The position numbers and the translations under genes were made by a program. Source: CAZMGG01 sp964565715 (lineage in GTDB: Bacteria > Planctomycetota > UBA1135 > UBA2386). From it: a stretch of 64,000 nucleotides of DNA. Positions 34,909 through 45,278 of the stretch are shown in pieces. The stretch is taken from positions 1-64,000 of the forward strand of contig CAZMGG010000010.1 of NCBI GenBank assembly GCA_964565715.1. Reading direction: 5' to 3'. The notes under the pieces were generated by a model that did no database searches, was not told where the DNA came from, and saw nothing but the letters and a program-made list of their open reading frames with translations. Numbering within the stretch: position 1 is the first letter of the stretch; the number at the start of each line of letters is the position of its first letter.

Positions 34909-37221
34909 ATGATGTACAAGCTGAGTGTTGCGGTGGCGCTGGGGCTGGGAAGCCTGGCTGCGCCTGTTGCGCGGGCCCAGGTCATGACCTGGGAGCCCTT
35001 GCCGATGTTCGGCCCCCGGGAAGGGCACTGCATGGCCCATGATCCGATTCGCGATCGGGTTGTCGTGTTCGGCGGCACCAACTGCGACTATGGCGTGCCC
35101 ATGAGGGCTGACACGTGGGAGTGGGATGGGCAGCGCTGGAGCAAGCGCTTTCCTGTGACCAGCCCGCCCGGCCGCTATGGGGCTGAGATGGCGTTTGACC
35201 ACGTGCGTGGCACCATCATTCTGTTTGGCGGCCTCACCGCATGGGGAGCTACTGGTGTCTGGGCTCAGGACACCTGGGAATGGGATGGCCAGGACTGGCG
35301 CGACATCACGCCCCAGGTCGTGCCGCCGCCGCGGATCCGCTTCTGCATGGGATCGGACCCGGTGCGGCGGCAGATCGTGCTGTTCGGGGGTAGCCAGGAT
35401 CCTTGGGGGGGCATCACCCTGGGTGACACCTGGGTATGGGATGGCCGGACCTGGACGCAGCGATCGCCAGCCACTAACCCGGTGTTCCGGGCCACGGCGT
35501 CGATGGCGTGGTGCGGCGCCAGCAACCGTGTGCTGATGTACGGCGGTGGTGCTGGGGCGTACTTCTCGTTGGATCATTGCTGGGAGTGGGACGGAAACGA
35601 TTGGCACGAGTACACCGGGCCAACGCCCGGTCGCAGAGCATCGGTGGTGCTCTCGGCTGTGCCCTGGAATGGCCGTGTCATCCTGCACGGTGGCATCAGG
35701 CTCGGCCCGCCGCCCCAGTATGTGGTAGATCTGCCCATCGACACCTGGGAATGGAATGGCTCCTCCTGGGCGCAGATCGCCGCCCCGCACCAACCGGGCT
35801 GCCGGGAGTGGGGCCGCCTGGCGCCGCACGTCGCCAGCGGACATCTCGTGTACTACGGTGGTCTCTTTCGAGGAGGCAATGGCGTCAGTTCGAGCACGCC
35901 GGGCACCGACCCGCAGGACCAACAGGAATCCACCTGGGTGTTCCAACAGGGCGATTGGGCCCGCCGGGCCGGTCTGGAGCCGCCGAAGCTGGAGGCATGG
36001 GTGGCGGTGGAGGAGCCCGCGCGGGACCGGACATTGCTGCTCAGCACGGTGAACGGCAACACCGCCTGGCCCACCTTCGAGAGCTGGGTGCTTGAGGGCG
36101 AGAGGCTGCGGCGTCTGCCCGGCGTGGTGTCGCCGCCGTTCCGCGAGTGGCCGGCGATCAGCTACCACGAGGGGCTGCAGCGCGTCGTACTCTTCGGGGG
36201 CAAACTGCGCGGGATCTATCAGGGCGACACATGGGTGTGGGATGGGGTGCGCTGGACCCAGGACCTGACTCCCGGTGGCGCTTCCCCGGGATACGGCACG
36301 ACGACCTACGATCCAGCCCGGCAGGCGGTGGTGATGATCCAGCCGGACAGCCAGCAGGTCTGGGAGTGGCGCGGCCAGGGGTGGCAGGTGCGCCCGGCGG
36401 CGCAACTGCCGTTTGCCGGCAGGAGGGGATTTGGTCTGTTCCTGGATCCACGGCGGGGCACCTTGATCTTCGCCGGGGGCCGCACCTTCATGCCGGGAAC
36501 CGCCATCTGGATCAGCGATCACGACGACACCTGGGAGTTCGATGGCACGTCCTGGCGGCAGTTGCAGCCGACCAATCATCCTCCTGCGCGGTACTACGAC
36601 AACGGGCCTGTATTCAAGCCGGTGGCACAGCTCGGTGGTGTGCTTGGCATCGGTTTCCAGAATCTGGTGATCCAACATTGGCTGTGGGATGGCGCGGATT
36701 GGCGGCAGGTCTTTCCGCAGCGAGAGCTGCCACCCCCCAGCCTGTTCACCCACCCGATTCCCGCCGAGACCGGGCGTGGCCTCCTGCGGGCCATCCGACC
36801 GTCCTTGTGCCACTTCGGGCCCACTGAGTCGATGATCTGGCACCTGGTGATCCGGACGCTCACCGCCAGCACCCAGCATCCCCGGCTCGGCCAGCGCCTG
36901 GACTACTCGCTCAACCTCCCAACTCAGCCGGGCAGCCTCGCTGCATTGCTGTTCAGCGGCGCCGACTGGCCGGGCATGCCGCTGCCCGGCGTCACCGGGC
37001 GCGTGCTGCCATTGCGCGACGACGGCGTTCTGCAGGCGAGCCTTGGTGCTGGTCTGTGGACCGTGCTCGATCCCCAGGGCCGGGGCAGCGTGGGCCTGAC
37101 GGTGCCCACCAATCCCGTGCTGGTCGGCGTGCGCCTGCGCAGCGCGGCGCTGACCTTCGATCCGCGCGCGGGGGCGTTGGGGCCGGTCACCAACGAGGTG
37201 CCGATCGACATCCTGCCATGA
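34909..37221 (+). CDS. Secreted kelch-type beta-propeller protein
   Basis: The protein has 770 residues. The ATG at 34909 follows GAGG and opens a signal peptide ending APVARAQ. About eight kelch-like blades follow, marked by GG pairs after a strand (RVVVFGG, TIILFGG, QIVLFGG, RVLMYGG, RVILHGG, HLVYYGG, RVVLFGG, TLIFAGG), each with a DTWEWDG-type strand. The last about 130 residues are a separate beta domain (LGQRLDYSLNLP, then LVGVRLRSAALTFDP) resembling the tails of other secreted proteins here. Kelch propellers bind proteins or sugars. The gene lies 60 bases after the candidate phase-variable gene and overlaps the next gene by four bases (ATGA). Confidence 0.85.
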   Translation: MMYKLSVAVALGLGSLAAPVARAQVMTWEPLPMFGPREGHCMAHDPIRDRVVVFGGTNCDYGVPMRADTWEWDGQRWSKRFPVTSPPGRYGAEMAFDHVRGTIILFGGLTAWGATGVWAQDTWEWDGQDWRDITPQVVPPPRIRFCMGSDPVRRQIVLFGGSQDPWGGITLGDTWVWDGRTWTQRSPATNPVFRATASMAWCGASNRVLMYGGGAGAYFSLDHCWEWDGNDWHEYTGPTPGRRASVVLSAVPWNGRVILHGGIRLGPPPQYVVDLPIDTWEWNGSSWAQIAAPHQPGCREWGRLAPHVASGHLVYYGGLFRGGNGVSSSTPGTDPQDQQESTWVFQQGDWARRAGLEPPKLEAWVAVEEPARDRTLLLSTVNGNTAWPTFESWVLEGERLRRLPGVVSPPFREWPAISYHEGLQRVVLFGGKLRGIYQGDTWVWDGVRWTQDLTPGGASPGYGTTTYDPARQAVVMIQPDSQQVWEWRGQGWQVRPAAQLPFAGRRGFGLFLDPRRGTLIFAGGRTFMPGTAIWISDHDDTWEFDGTSWRQLQPTNHPPARYYDNGPVFKPVAQLGGVLGIGFQNLVIQHWLWDGADWRQVFPQRELPPPSLFTHPIPAETGRGLLRAIRPSLCHFGPTESMIWHLVIRTLTASTQHPRLGQRLDYSLNLPTQPGSLAALLFSGADWPGMPLPGVTGRVLPLRDDGVLQASLGAGLWTVLDPQGRGSVGLTVPTNPVLVGVRLRSAALTFDPRAGALGPVTNEVPIDILP

Positions 37222-38807
37222 AGCGCCAGTGCATCGGACGGGCGGCGGTTGTGCTGCTGGTCGCCGGGATGATGTTCGCATGGACGGTGACATGGCTCGG
37301 TGCCGGTGCAGACGAGGCGGTCCCCCCCGGTGATCCGGCCGCCCGGCAGGGCATGACCCGCGAGGTTGCAGACTTGGCGGGTGGCACTGCTGCCGAGTCG
37401 ACCGCAGCGCGGATGGAGTCCGGCATCGCGAGCGTCCTGCGGATCCGCCTGCTGGGCGCGGACGGCGAGCTGGTGCCGGGCAGCGTGGCATGGTACGCCC
37501 CCGAAACCGCCGACACCGCGATGCCGCGTTTCGATCCCCTGGAGGATCTGCGGCGCCGGCAGCAGCCGATGGCCGACGGGTTCGGGCGCGGGGAAGCGCC
37601 GGCCGGGGAGGTCAGGATCGAACTGCCGGCACCGCGCCGCGTTTGGGCCCGGGTGTCGGGTGGCCGAGGTGGCACCGGCACGGTGTTCCTGAGCGTGCCG
37701 GCGTTCGCGGGCAGCCGCATGGTGGAGGCGCACCTGCAGGATGGCGTCCGGCGCGTGCACGTGCAGGTGTACCGCCCAGACCTCGGTGGGCCGGAGTCGG
37801 ACGTTGCCGTGGAGTGCGTCGATTCGGACGGAGTCAGGGCATGGAGCGGGACGACTGACCGGACCGGGTATGCCTGCGCCACCTTCCCCGGGCAGGGAAC
37901 GTTCCGTGTCCGGTTGTCGGCGGGTCCGGATGGACCGCCGCATGCGGCCGTGGTGCGCTTCCGTCCTGGGCCCGACGGCCAGGATGCCGTGGTGACCCTG
38001 GTGGTGCCGGAACGACGGTTTGCCCGGAAGGTGCGCGTGGATGTCGATGGGCTTGGCTCCGGCCAACAGCCGGCTGCGCTGTTGCTGGTGCGGACCGATG
38101 CCGGACCGGAGGTCGTGGCCTGCGCCGTCACCGAGCTGCGCCCGGGCAGCACCCTGATCCAGGTGGAACTGCCGCGGGGTGTCTATCGCCCCCGGGTCGT
38201 GCCGCAAGGCGGGCTGGCGTTTGCTGGTGGAACGCCGCTGGTGACCTTCGCCGAGGATGCCGGCGACGAAAGCCGGATCCACCTGCAGCCCGGCCCGCAG
38301 GGGTTGCTCGAGTTGCGTGCCATCCCGGACGAAGCGATGCCCGTCACGGTGCGGCTGGTCGCAGCGGATGACCTGGCGGATGTATCGGAGCCGAAGATCT
38401 GGTTGGGACCGGTCCGGTGGCATCGGCGCCGGGAGCCCGTTGGCGCGTGGGAGGAACCCGCCATGATCGTCGCGCGAAGCCGGAACGGAGCATGGATCGG
38501 CCGGACCGGGATCCTGGCGGCTGGCGAGACGCTGACGGTGGAGATGGCACCGGCCGCCACCGTCGAAGTTCGGCTGCGCGGATGGCACCCCGGGGCCGTG
38601 GTCGCGGGCCAGCATGCCGGCGGTGAAGTCGTGCGGATGTTCCGTGCCAGTCTGTGCGACTCGCCGTGGGGCCGCATGCCGGTGGCACGGGCGGTGCTGG
38701 CCGTGCCCCGTGGGCCGCTGCGCCTGCAGGCCTGGAATGGCGGTGGCTTGGCCATCGCGGACCGACATGTAGAGGTGGCTGCCCCCTGGGTGGCGATCGA
38801 CCTGTAG
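37218..38807 (+). CDS. Membrane-anchored protein with repeated beta-sandwich-like regions
   Basis: The protein has 529 residues, starting at an ATG that overlaps the kelch gene's stop. A single N-terminal hydrophobic segment (AAVVLLVAGMMFAWTVTWLG) is not followed by a clear cleavage site, so it is probably an anchor. Most of the chain is beta-rich with carboxypeptidase-regulatory-like segments (VHVQVYRPDLGG, TGYACATFPGQGTFRVRLSA, VEVRLRGWHPGAVVAGQ). The family was not recognised. Tight coupling with the kelch gene suggests they act together at the cell surface. It is less GC-rich to the eye than the neighbouring housekeeping genes, like the two genes before it. Confidence 0.75.
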   Translation: MKRQCIGRAAVVLLVAGMMFAWTVTWLGAGADEAVPPGDPAARQGMTREVADLAGGTAAESTAARMESGIASVLRIRLLGADGELVPGSVAWYAPETADTAMPRFDPLEDLRRRQQPMADGFGRGEAPAGEVRIELPAPRRVWARVSGGRGGTGTVFLSVPAFAGSRMVEAHLQDGVRRVHVQVYRPDLGGPESDVAVECVDSDGVRAWSGTTDRTGYACATFPGQGTFRVRLSAGPDGPPHAAVVRFRPGPDGQDAVVTLVVPERRFARKVRVDVDGLGSGQQPAALLLVRTDAGPEVVACAVTELRPGSTLIQVELPRGVYRPRVVPQGGLAFAGGTPLVTFAEDAGDESRIHLQPGPQGLLELRAIPDEAMPVTVRLVAADDLADVSEPKIWLGPVRWHRRREPVGAWEEPAMIVARSRNGAWIGRTGILAAGETLTVEMAPAATVEVRLRGWHPGAVVAGQHAGGEVVRMFRASLCDSPWGRMPVARAVLAVPRGPLRLQAWNGGGLAIADRHVEVAAPWVAIDL

Positions 38808-38829
38808 GTTGTGGGTGGGCTGCTGAGCG

Positions 38830-40083
38830 TCAGCGGATCACGCCGCCGAGCGGCGGCGCGGTCTGCAGGGGCACAGCGAAGCCGGCGTGGCCGTGCAGCC
38901 AGATCGCCACGTGGCGCAGGGCCGGCACGTTCGGCACGGACAAGGCTTGCGTTGCCGCGCCGTTGGCGTCGGTGACGACGACACCGGCGAGGAAGATGTT
39001 GGCGACCGGCAGGAACGTGCGCTGCACCACCAGCGGCGAGCCACTGGCGGAGAGGTCGAGGCTGAGCACGGCGAACACCGGGGTGCCCGGCGCGGCGCGC
39101 CAGTCGACAGTCCAGGTCGAGCCGCGCACCAGCGCACCGGGGCTGTTGCCGAGCCCGAGCAGGCCGGCGCCGACGGTTGGGCCGCGCAGCGGCAGACCAG
39201 GCGTGCCGCCGGGGCCGCCGTTGGCGGTGCAACGCGCCAGTTCGACGGGTCGCGGACCGGCGTTGAAGAGCCCGTCGCCGCCGGTGCCGCAGTTGCCAGG
39301 GCCGCCGTCCAGGGTGCAGTCGGCGAGCCAGGTGCCGAGCGCGTTCTGCACCAGGAGGCCGTGGCCCGCCGGATAGGCGGCGCAGGTGAACGCGGCGTTC
39401 CTGCCGCCGGTGAGCGTGCAGCGGACCAGGTGCAGGGCCGAGCCGGTGGCCTCGACGCCGTGGCCGCCGTGGCCGCCGAAGTCCCAGTGCAGGTCGCCGC
39501 CGAGGAACCAGGTCTGCGTGGCGCTGACCCAGGACTGCTGCGCCAGCAGGGCGGTGCCGCCGGCGCCGCCGAAGCCGCTGACGTTGTTGCGCGGTCCACC
39601 CGAGCCGATCAGCCAGCAGCGGCGCAGCACCACGGCGCTGCCGCGGACCATCAGGGCGCCGCCGTAGGTGTGGGTGCCCTGCTCGAACAGGCAGTCCTCG
39701 AACCAGACCGTGCCCTGGCTCACTTCGACCTGGTGGTTCCAGTAGAACGGATACGGGCTCTCGAACAGCAGGTTGGCGACGCGGGCGGTGCCGCCCGGTA
39801 TGCGGAATATCGTGGTGCCGCCCTGGAACGAGGACGGCAGGACGTGCACGGTGTCGGGCACCGCGCTGACGATGGTCAGCGCCCGATCGAGGGTGAACGG
39901 CTCGTAGACGCCGGGCTGCACCTGGATGACGTCGCCGGGCGCCGCCAGCGCGATCGCCTGCTGGATCTGCGGGATGGCGCCGGGGCCGACGACGTGGACG
40001 GTCTGGGCCGGGGCCGGCAAGGCGCCGCAGAGCGTCAGCAGCAGCAGGGCATGGCTGGCGGGGAGACGGAGGCAGGAAGGCAC
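38830..40083 (-). CDS. Secreted right-handed beta-helix protein
   Basis: The protein has 417 residues from a GTG at 40083 with a signal peptide ending ALPAPAQ. The body is a pectate-lyase-like parallel beta-helix: IQQAIALAAPGDVIQVQPGV at the start is the characteristic cap, then coils such as VWFEDCLFEQGTHTYGG, VVLRRCWLIGSGG, LHLVRCTLTGG and TWLADCTLDGG. Cysteines recur at the same coil position. The last about 100 residues form a beta domain with TDANGAATQALSVPNVPALR, close in pattern to the tails of other exported proteins here. No lyase residues were identified, so an adhesive or structural role is as likely as enzymatic. Confidence 0.85.
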   Translation of the reverse strand: MPSCLRLPASHALLLLTLCGALPAPAQTVHVVGPGAIPQIQQAIALAAPGDVIQVQPGVYEPFTLDRALTIVSAVPDTVHVLPSSFQGGTTIFRIPGGTARVANLLFESPYPFYWNHQVEVSQGTVWFEDCLFEQGTHTYGGALMVRGSAVVLRRCWLIGSGGPRNNVSGFGGAGGTALLAQQSWVSATQTWFLGGDLHWDFGGHGGHGVEATGSALHLVRCTLTGGRNAAFTCAAYPAGHGLLVQNALGTWLADCTLDGGPGNCGTGGDGLFNAGPRPVELARCTANGGPGGTPGLPLRGPTVGAGLLGLGNSPGALVRGSTWTVDWRAAPGTPVFAVLSLDLSASGSPLVVQRTFLPVANIFLAGVVVTDANGAATQALSVPNVPALRHVAIWLHGHAGFAVPLQTAPPLGGVIR

Positions 40084-40089
40084 AGGACG

Positions 40090-40095
40090 ATCGTA
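40090..40095 (-). promoter_or_regulatory. TACGAT box close to start codon
   Basis: TACGAT on the minus strand ends six bases before the GTG at 40083. At usual -10 spacing, transcription would begin at the start codon itself. Confidence 0.4.
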
Positions 40096-40202
40096 GCGCG
40101 GCGCCGGCCACCCGCGGCCGGCGGTGGTGGTGGCCGCCGGGGCCCGAACCTGCGGCCGCGGCGAGGCCGCCGGGCGGATTCGCGCCCGTCCCGTCGATCC
40201 GG

Positions 40203-40208
40203 TAGCCT
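40203..40208 (+). promoter_or_regulatory. TAGCCT box close to start codon
   Basis: TAGCCT lies 13 bases before the ATG at 40222, at the head of the peptidase/ligase operon. It belongs to the recurring set of short-distance TAnnnT boxes. Confidence 0.35.
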
Positions 40209-40221
40209 CTCCGCCCCGAAC

Positions 40222-40983
40222 ATGCCGGAACCGCGCCCCAACCGCGCCGCCGATCTCGAACGGCTGCACCTGGACATCCAGCCGCAGCCCGACGACTTCA
40301 CCTGCGGCCCGACCTGCCTGCACGCGGTCTACCGCTACTGGGGCGACCAGGTCGCCCTGGCCGACGTCGTCCAGGAGGTGTCGAAGACGCCGTCCGGCGG
40401 CACCGCCGACGTGTACCTGGGCGTGCACGCGCTGCGGCGCGGCTACCGGGCGGTGATCTACACCTACAACGTGCGGATCTTCGATCCGACCTGGTTCGGG
40501 ACCGAGCCGGTGGACCTGGTCGACAAGCTGCGGCGGCAGGCCGAGGCAAAGCCCTACTGGACCACGCTGCAGCAGCTCACCGAGGCCTACGTCGAGTTCC
40601 TGCAGCGCGGCGGTGAGATCCGCTTCGTCGACCTGTCGACCCAGCTCCTGCGGCGCTACCTGCGCCGCGGCGTGCCGATCCTGACCGGGCTCAGTTCCAC
40701 CTATCTGTATCGGCACATCCGCGAATACGGGCCCGACGACGCCGACGACGACGTACGCGGCGAGCCGCAGGGCCACTTCGTGGTGCTGTGCGGCTACCGG
40801 GCGCCGACCCAGACGGTGATGGTGGCGGATCCCTTCGAACAGAACCCGATGGCGCCGGGCCAGCTCTACGAAGTGGCCCTCGAGCGCGTGCTCGGCGCCA
40901 TCATGCTCGGCGTGCTCACCCACGATGCCAATCTGCTGCTGATCGAACCGCGGCGCCGGTCCTCGTCACCGGCCCGGGCCTGA
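40222..40983 (+). CDS. C39-like cysteine peptidase, first gene of an amidoligase operon
   Basis: The protein has 253 residues with no signal peptide, so it is cytoplasmic. The papain-like C39 signature is present: Gln22 and Cys28 in QPDDFTCGPTCLHAVYRYWG, His185 in GHFVVLCGYR and Asp203 in VADPFEQNP. All catalytic positions look intact. C39 domains usually cleave double-glycine leader peptides, but there is no ABC transporter here. The next gene starts five bases downstream and encodes a RimK-like ligase, so the peptidase probably trims, recycles or hydrolyses a peptide made by that ligase and the GCS2-type ligase. The grouping recurs in other bacteria by general knowledge of amidoligase neighbourhoods; its product is not established. 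Confidence 0.88.
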   Translation: MPEPRPNRAADLERLHLDIQPQPDDFTCGPTCLHAVYRYWGDQVALADVVQEVSKTPSGGTADVYLGVHALRRGYRAVIYTYNVRIFDPTWFGTEPVDLVDKLRRQAEAKPYWTTLQQLTEAYVEFLQRGGEIRFVDLSTQLLRRYLRRGVPILTGLSSTYLYRHIREYGPDDADDDVRGEPQGHFVVLCGYRAPTQTVMVADPFEQNPMAPGQLYEVALERVLGAIMLGVLTHDANLLLIEPRRRSSSPARA

Positions 40984-40988
40984 CCCTC

Positions 40989-42463
40989 ATGCGCAACCTC
41001 GTCGTCGTCAACGATCCCAAGGAATGGACCTTCCCCCAGGAGGGGGTCGAGGTCGTCGCCGCCCGCGTCTACCTGACGCATCCGTCGTTCTCGACCGAGG
41101 AGCGGGTGCGGGTCATCAACCTGTGCCGGTCGATGGGCTACCAGAAGCTCGGCTACTACGTCAGCCTGCTGGCCGACGTGCGCGGCCACAAGCCGCTGCC
41201 CAGCATCGGCACGATCCAGAACATGAAGTCGCAGGCGGTGGCGGCGATCGCCGGCTCGGACCTGCAGACGCTGATCGACCACTCGCTGGGCTCGATCCAG
41301 AGCGACGAGTTCACGCTGAGCGTGTACTTCGGCCGCAACGTCGCCGCGCGGCACGACCGGCTGGCCGGCGCCCTGTTCCGGATGTTTCCGTGTCCGTACC
41401 TGCAGGCCAAGTTCGCCCGCAGCGAGAAGAGCAACCGCTGGAAGCTGTGGGACGTGTCGCCGCTGGCGTTCGACGACATCCCGGAGAGCCACATGGAGTT
41501 CGCCCGGGAGGCCACCAAGGAGTACCTGGCCAAGGTGCACGTGCGGGTGCCGCGGCGCAGCACGCGGCCCTACGACCTGGCGATCCTGCACGATCCCGAC
41601 GCCGCCGACCGGCCGTCCAACGACAAGGCGATGAAGCGCTTCGCCAAGGCCGCCGAGCAGGTCGGCTTCAACGTCGAGTTCATCCAGCAGGAGGACTACG
41701 GCCGGCTGGCGGAGTTCGACGCCCTGTTCATCCGCGAGACCACCAACGTCAATCACTACACCTTCCGCTTCGCGGTGCGGGCCGAGGCCCTGGGGCTGGT
41801 GGTGATCGACGACCCGACATCGATCCTGCGTTGCTCCAACAAGGTGTTCCTGGCCGAGATGGCGGAGCAGCACGACATCCTGGTGCCCAACACCATGATC
41901 GTGCACCGCGGCAACGTCGACATGGTCGCCGACCGGCTCGGCCTGCCGCTGGTGCTGAAGCAGCCCGACTCGTCGTTCTCCGCCGGCGTGCTGAAGGCTG
42001 CCACCAAGGAGGACCTGGACCGCATCGTCGACGAGATGCTGAAGAAGTCCGACCTGGTCATCGCCCAGGCCTTCGTGCCGACCGAGTTCGACTGGCGCGT
42101 CGGCATCCTGGACGGGCACCCGCTGTATGCCTGCCGCTACTTCATGGCCGACAACCACTGGCAGATCATGAAGCGCGACGCCGGCGGCAAGATGGAGGAC
42201 GTCGGCCGCGCCGAGACGATGGCCGCCGAGATGGCGCCGACCCGGGTGGTGAAGACCGCGCTGAAGGCCGCCAACGCCATCGGCAAGGGCCTGTATGGCG
42301 TCGATCTGAAGGAGGTCGGCGGCAAGGTCTACCTGATCGAGGTCAACGACAACCCCAACATCGACGCCGGCTTCGAGGATGCGGTGCTCGGCGACGAGCT
42401 GTATCTGCGCGTGATGCGCACCTTCGCCGCCCGCGTCGCCATGCGTCACACCGGGTGGAACGC

Positions 42464-42467
<4 letters not shown>
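40989..42467 (+). CDS. RimK-like ATP-grasp ligase with N-terminal RLAN domain
   Basis: The protein has 492 residues. Residues about 1-150 match the RimK-like ATP-grasp N-terminal (RLAN) domain: NLVVVNDPKEWTFP, then GYQKLGYYVSLLADVRGHKP. A linker region with RPYDLAILHDPDA and IRETTNVNHYTF leads to the ATP-grasp core: LPLVLKQPDSSFSAGV (nucleotide loop), VIAQAFVPTEFDWRVGILDG and the metal site VYLIEVNDNPNIDAGF with Glu451, Asn453 and Asn455. The family ligates amino acids to carboxyl groups using ATP; RimK itself adds glutamates to ribosomal protein S6. The RLAN members have unknown products. Its stop overlaps the next start (GTGA). Confidence 0.93.
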
Positions 42468-43702
<1,235 letters not shown>

Positions 43703-43823
43703 GCCGGCCCCAGCCCCGGGCCGCGCCACCCCCCTCGACACAAACGGGACAAACGCCGGTCGCCGGGGTGGCTAGATTGCCGCGCCTGCCCGAACGCATC
43801 CCCATCAGAGACAGACCATTCCC

Positions 43824-44279
43824 ATGACCAAGCTCACCGTCGCCCTTCTCGCGTCCCTGCTGCTGGCTCCCTTCGCCACCGCCCAGCGCACCCCGGCCAC
43901 CAGCGCCGTGTTCACCAACTTCGGCACCGCCTGCGGCGCCGACCTGAACGGCACCGTCGGCACCAACCTGGAGATCGGCCTGGCCGTGACCAACGCGCCG
44001 GCCTCGACCTTCGGCTTCATCGCCATCGGCGACCAGGCCACCACGCCGCACCCGCTGCCGGTCGGCAACTGCAGCCTGCTGATCGACGCGCGGCATCACC
44101 GCCTGCACAGCCGCATGTTCCGCACCGACGCCAACGGCGCCGCCAGCATCCAGATCACCCGCAACACGCCGCCCGCCGGCCTGACGGTGTCGTTCCAGGC
44201 CGTCGTGGTCAGCCACGACCGCGTCAACCGCACCCGCTCGATGGCGGCCAGCAACGGCACCGAGCTGGTCACCCAGTGA
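43824..44279 (+). CDS. Small secreted beta-domain protein
   Basis: The protein has 151 residues with a clear signal peptide (LTVALLASLLLAPFATAQ). The mature part is one beta domain: FGTACGADLNGTVGTNLEIG, then IGDQATTPHPLPVGNC and TDANGAASIQITRNTP. The final block (strand, TDANGAA, strand, P, strand) matches the tails of the larger exported proteins in this window, here as a stand-alone protein. Two cysteines could pair. The role is unknown. A TAGATT box lies 46 bases upstream. It is convergent with a membrane protein gene, with a strong hairpin between them. Confidence 0.75.
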   Translation: MTKLTVALLASLLLAPFATAQRTPATSAVFTNFGTACGADLNGTVGTNLEIGLAVTNAPASTFGFIAIGDQATTPHPLPVGNCSLLIDARHHRLHSRMFRTDANGAASIQITRNTPPAGLTVSFQAVVVSHDRVNRTRSMAASNGTELVTQ

Positions 44280-44318
44280 GCGCCTGAGCCGCACCGCCGG
44301 CTCGCGACCGAACCCAGG

Positions 44319-44352
44319 CGACGGGCGTGCTGCGGCGCGCCCGTCGTCGTTT
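44319..44352. terminator. Bidirectional terminator-like hairpin
   Basis: CGACGGGCG (44319-44327) pairs perfectly with CGCCCGTCG (44338-44346) around a ten-base loop, and TCGTTT follows on the plus strand. It lies between two convergent genes, the expected place for a terminator. Confidence 0.65.
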
Positions 44353-44361
44353 CCGGGCCCG

Positions 44362-44793
44362 CTACTCCGCCTCGCCGGACGGCACCATCAGCAGTCCGAG
44401 CGCGAGCAGCAGGCCGGCGGCGATCGCGTTCGGCACGGCGGTGCCGTTCAGCAGCCAGACGACGCAGTTGAACAGGATGCCGCCCTCCAGCATGGCGAGG
44501 CCGAGGATCGTGGCCTGCACGCGGCCGGTCTGGCGGGCGTCGCCGGTGGCGTTCTCGGCCCGCTGCAGCATGGCGGAGCGCAGCCCGAAGCCGGCGGCGG
44601 CCGCCACCAGGGCGAAACCCGCCGCAATCCAGGTCAGGATGGTCACCGGCGGGTCGGCGAGACCCTTGCCGTCGCTCTGGGAGAGGATGATGGGCACGAC
44701 CACGGCGAAGGCGAAGCCGCCGAGCAGGATGGCGATCGCGATCAGCCGGGCCTGGGCCTGCGTCGGCGGCGGCCGGTCGGTGGAACGGTTCAT
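44362..44793 (-). CDS. Small four-helix membrane protein
   Basis: The protein has 143 residues. After a short hydrophilic N-terminus there are four hydrophobic segments (AIAILLGGFAFAVVVPIIL, VTILTWIAAGFALVAAAAGF, AMLEGGILFNCVVWLL, AIAAGLLLALGLLMV). The middle loop is charged (LQRAENATGDARQTGRVQ). No family was recognised; small proteins of this layout are frequent and uncharacterised in planctomycetes. The start is divergent from the next gene by 45 bases. Confidence 0.75.
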   Translation of the reverse strand: MNRSTDRPPPTQAQARLIAIAILLGGFAFAVVVPIILSQSDGKGLADPPVTILTWIAAGFALVAAAAGFGLRSAMLQRAENATGDARQTGRVQATILGLAMLEGGILFNCVVWLLNGTAVPNAIAAGLLLALGLLMVPSGEAE

Positions 44794-44826
44794 GGCCAGA
44801 GCGTGCCCTCGGCGCGGGTCGCCGTC

Positions 44827-44832
44827 CATACT
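44827..44832 (+). promoter_or_regulatory. CATACT box close to start codon
   Basis: CATACT lies six bases before the ATG at 44839. It is a variant of the short-distance -10-like boxes seen elsewhere in the window. Confidence 0.3.
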
Positions 44833-44838
44833 GGCGCC

Positions 44839-45222
44839 ATGACCGTGCCGCCCGGTTTCGAGGATCTGCCGCCCTTGCTGGCGGCGCTGCCGCCGATCGA
44901 TCGCAAGGTGGTGGGCGGGCTGGTGACGCTGCTGGCGGCGGAGCCCGGGCGCGCGCGGGACCAGGAGTGGATCGCCGAGCGGTTCGTGGCGCTGGCCGTC
45001 CTGGCGCACGGACCGGCGGCAGCCGGGGAAGAGGCGACGGCCACCAGCACCGACGTCGAGCGCATGCAGGCCTACGCCCGCGCGCGGATGCCCGAGGTGG
45101 TCGGCCTGGCGCTGCGACTGTTCATCGCCACCGCCGAGGTGCTGCGCGCGCGGCGGACGCCGTTCGGCCTGGCCGACGTGCGAGCGATCGTGCTGGAGCT
45201 GCTGGGGCCGGATCCGGCCTGA
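44839..45222 (+). CDS. Small helical protein of unknown function
   Basis: The protein has 127 residues from the ATG at 44839; an in-frame GTG at 44803 is less likely because it would read through the CATACT box. The sequence is entirely helical by pattern, with acidic and alanine-rich stretches (LVTLLAAEPGRARDQEWIAE and VVGLALRLFIATAEVLRAR). It has no signal peptide, membrane span or known motif. It ends 139 bases before the transport operon; that gap contains two nested hairpins listed separately. Confidence 0.65.
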   Translation: MTVPPGFEDLPPLLAALPPIDRKVVGGLVTLLAAEPGRARDQEWIAERFVALAVLAHGPAAAGEEATATSTDVERMQAYARARMPEVVGLALRLFIATAEVLRARRTPFGLADVRAIVLELLGPDPA

Positions 45223-45228
45223 CGGCCC

Positions 45229-45275
45229 GGCTCCGTGCCGATCGCCGCGAAGCTGCACGCGGCCTTCACGGAGCC
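45229..45275 (+). other. Nested hairpin 1 in the transport-operon leader
   Basis: GGCTCCGTG (45229-45237) pairs perfectly with CACGGAGCC (45267-45275). Inside it GCCGCG (45244-45249) pairs with CGCGGC (45258-45263) around an eight-base loop. It could be a terminator for the upstream gene or part of a structured leader. No T-run follows. Confidence 0.5.
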
Positions 45276-45278
45276 TGC

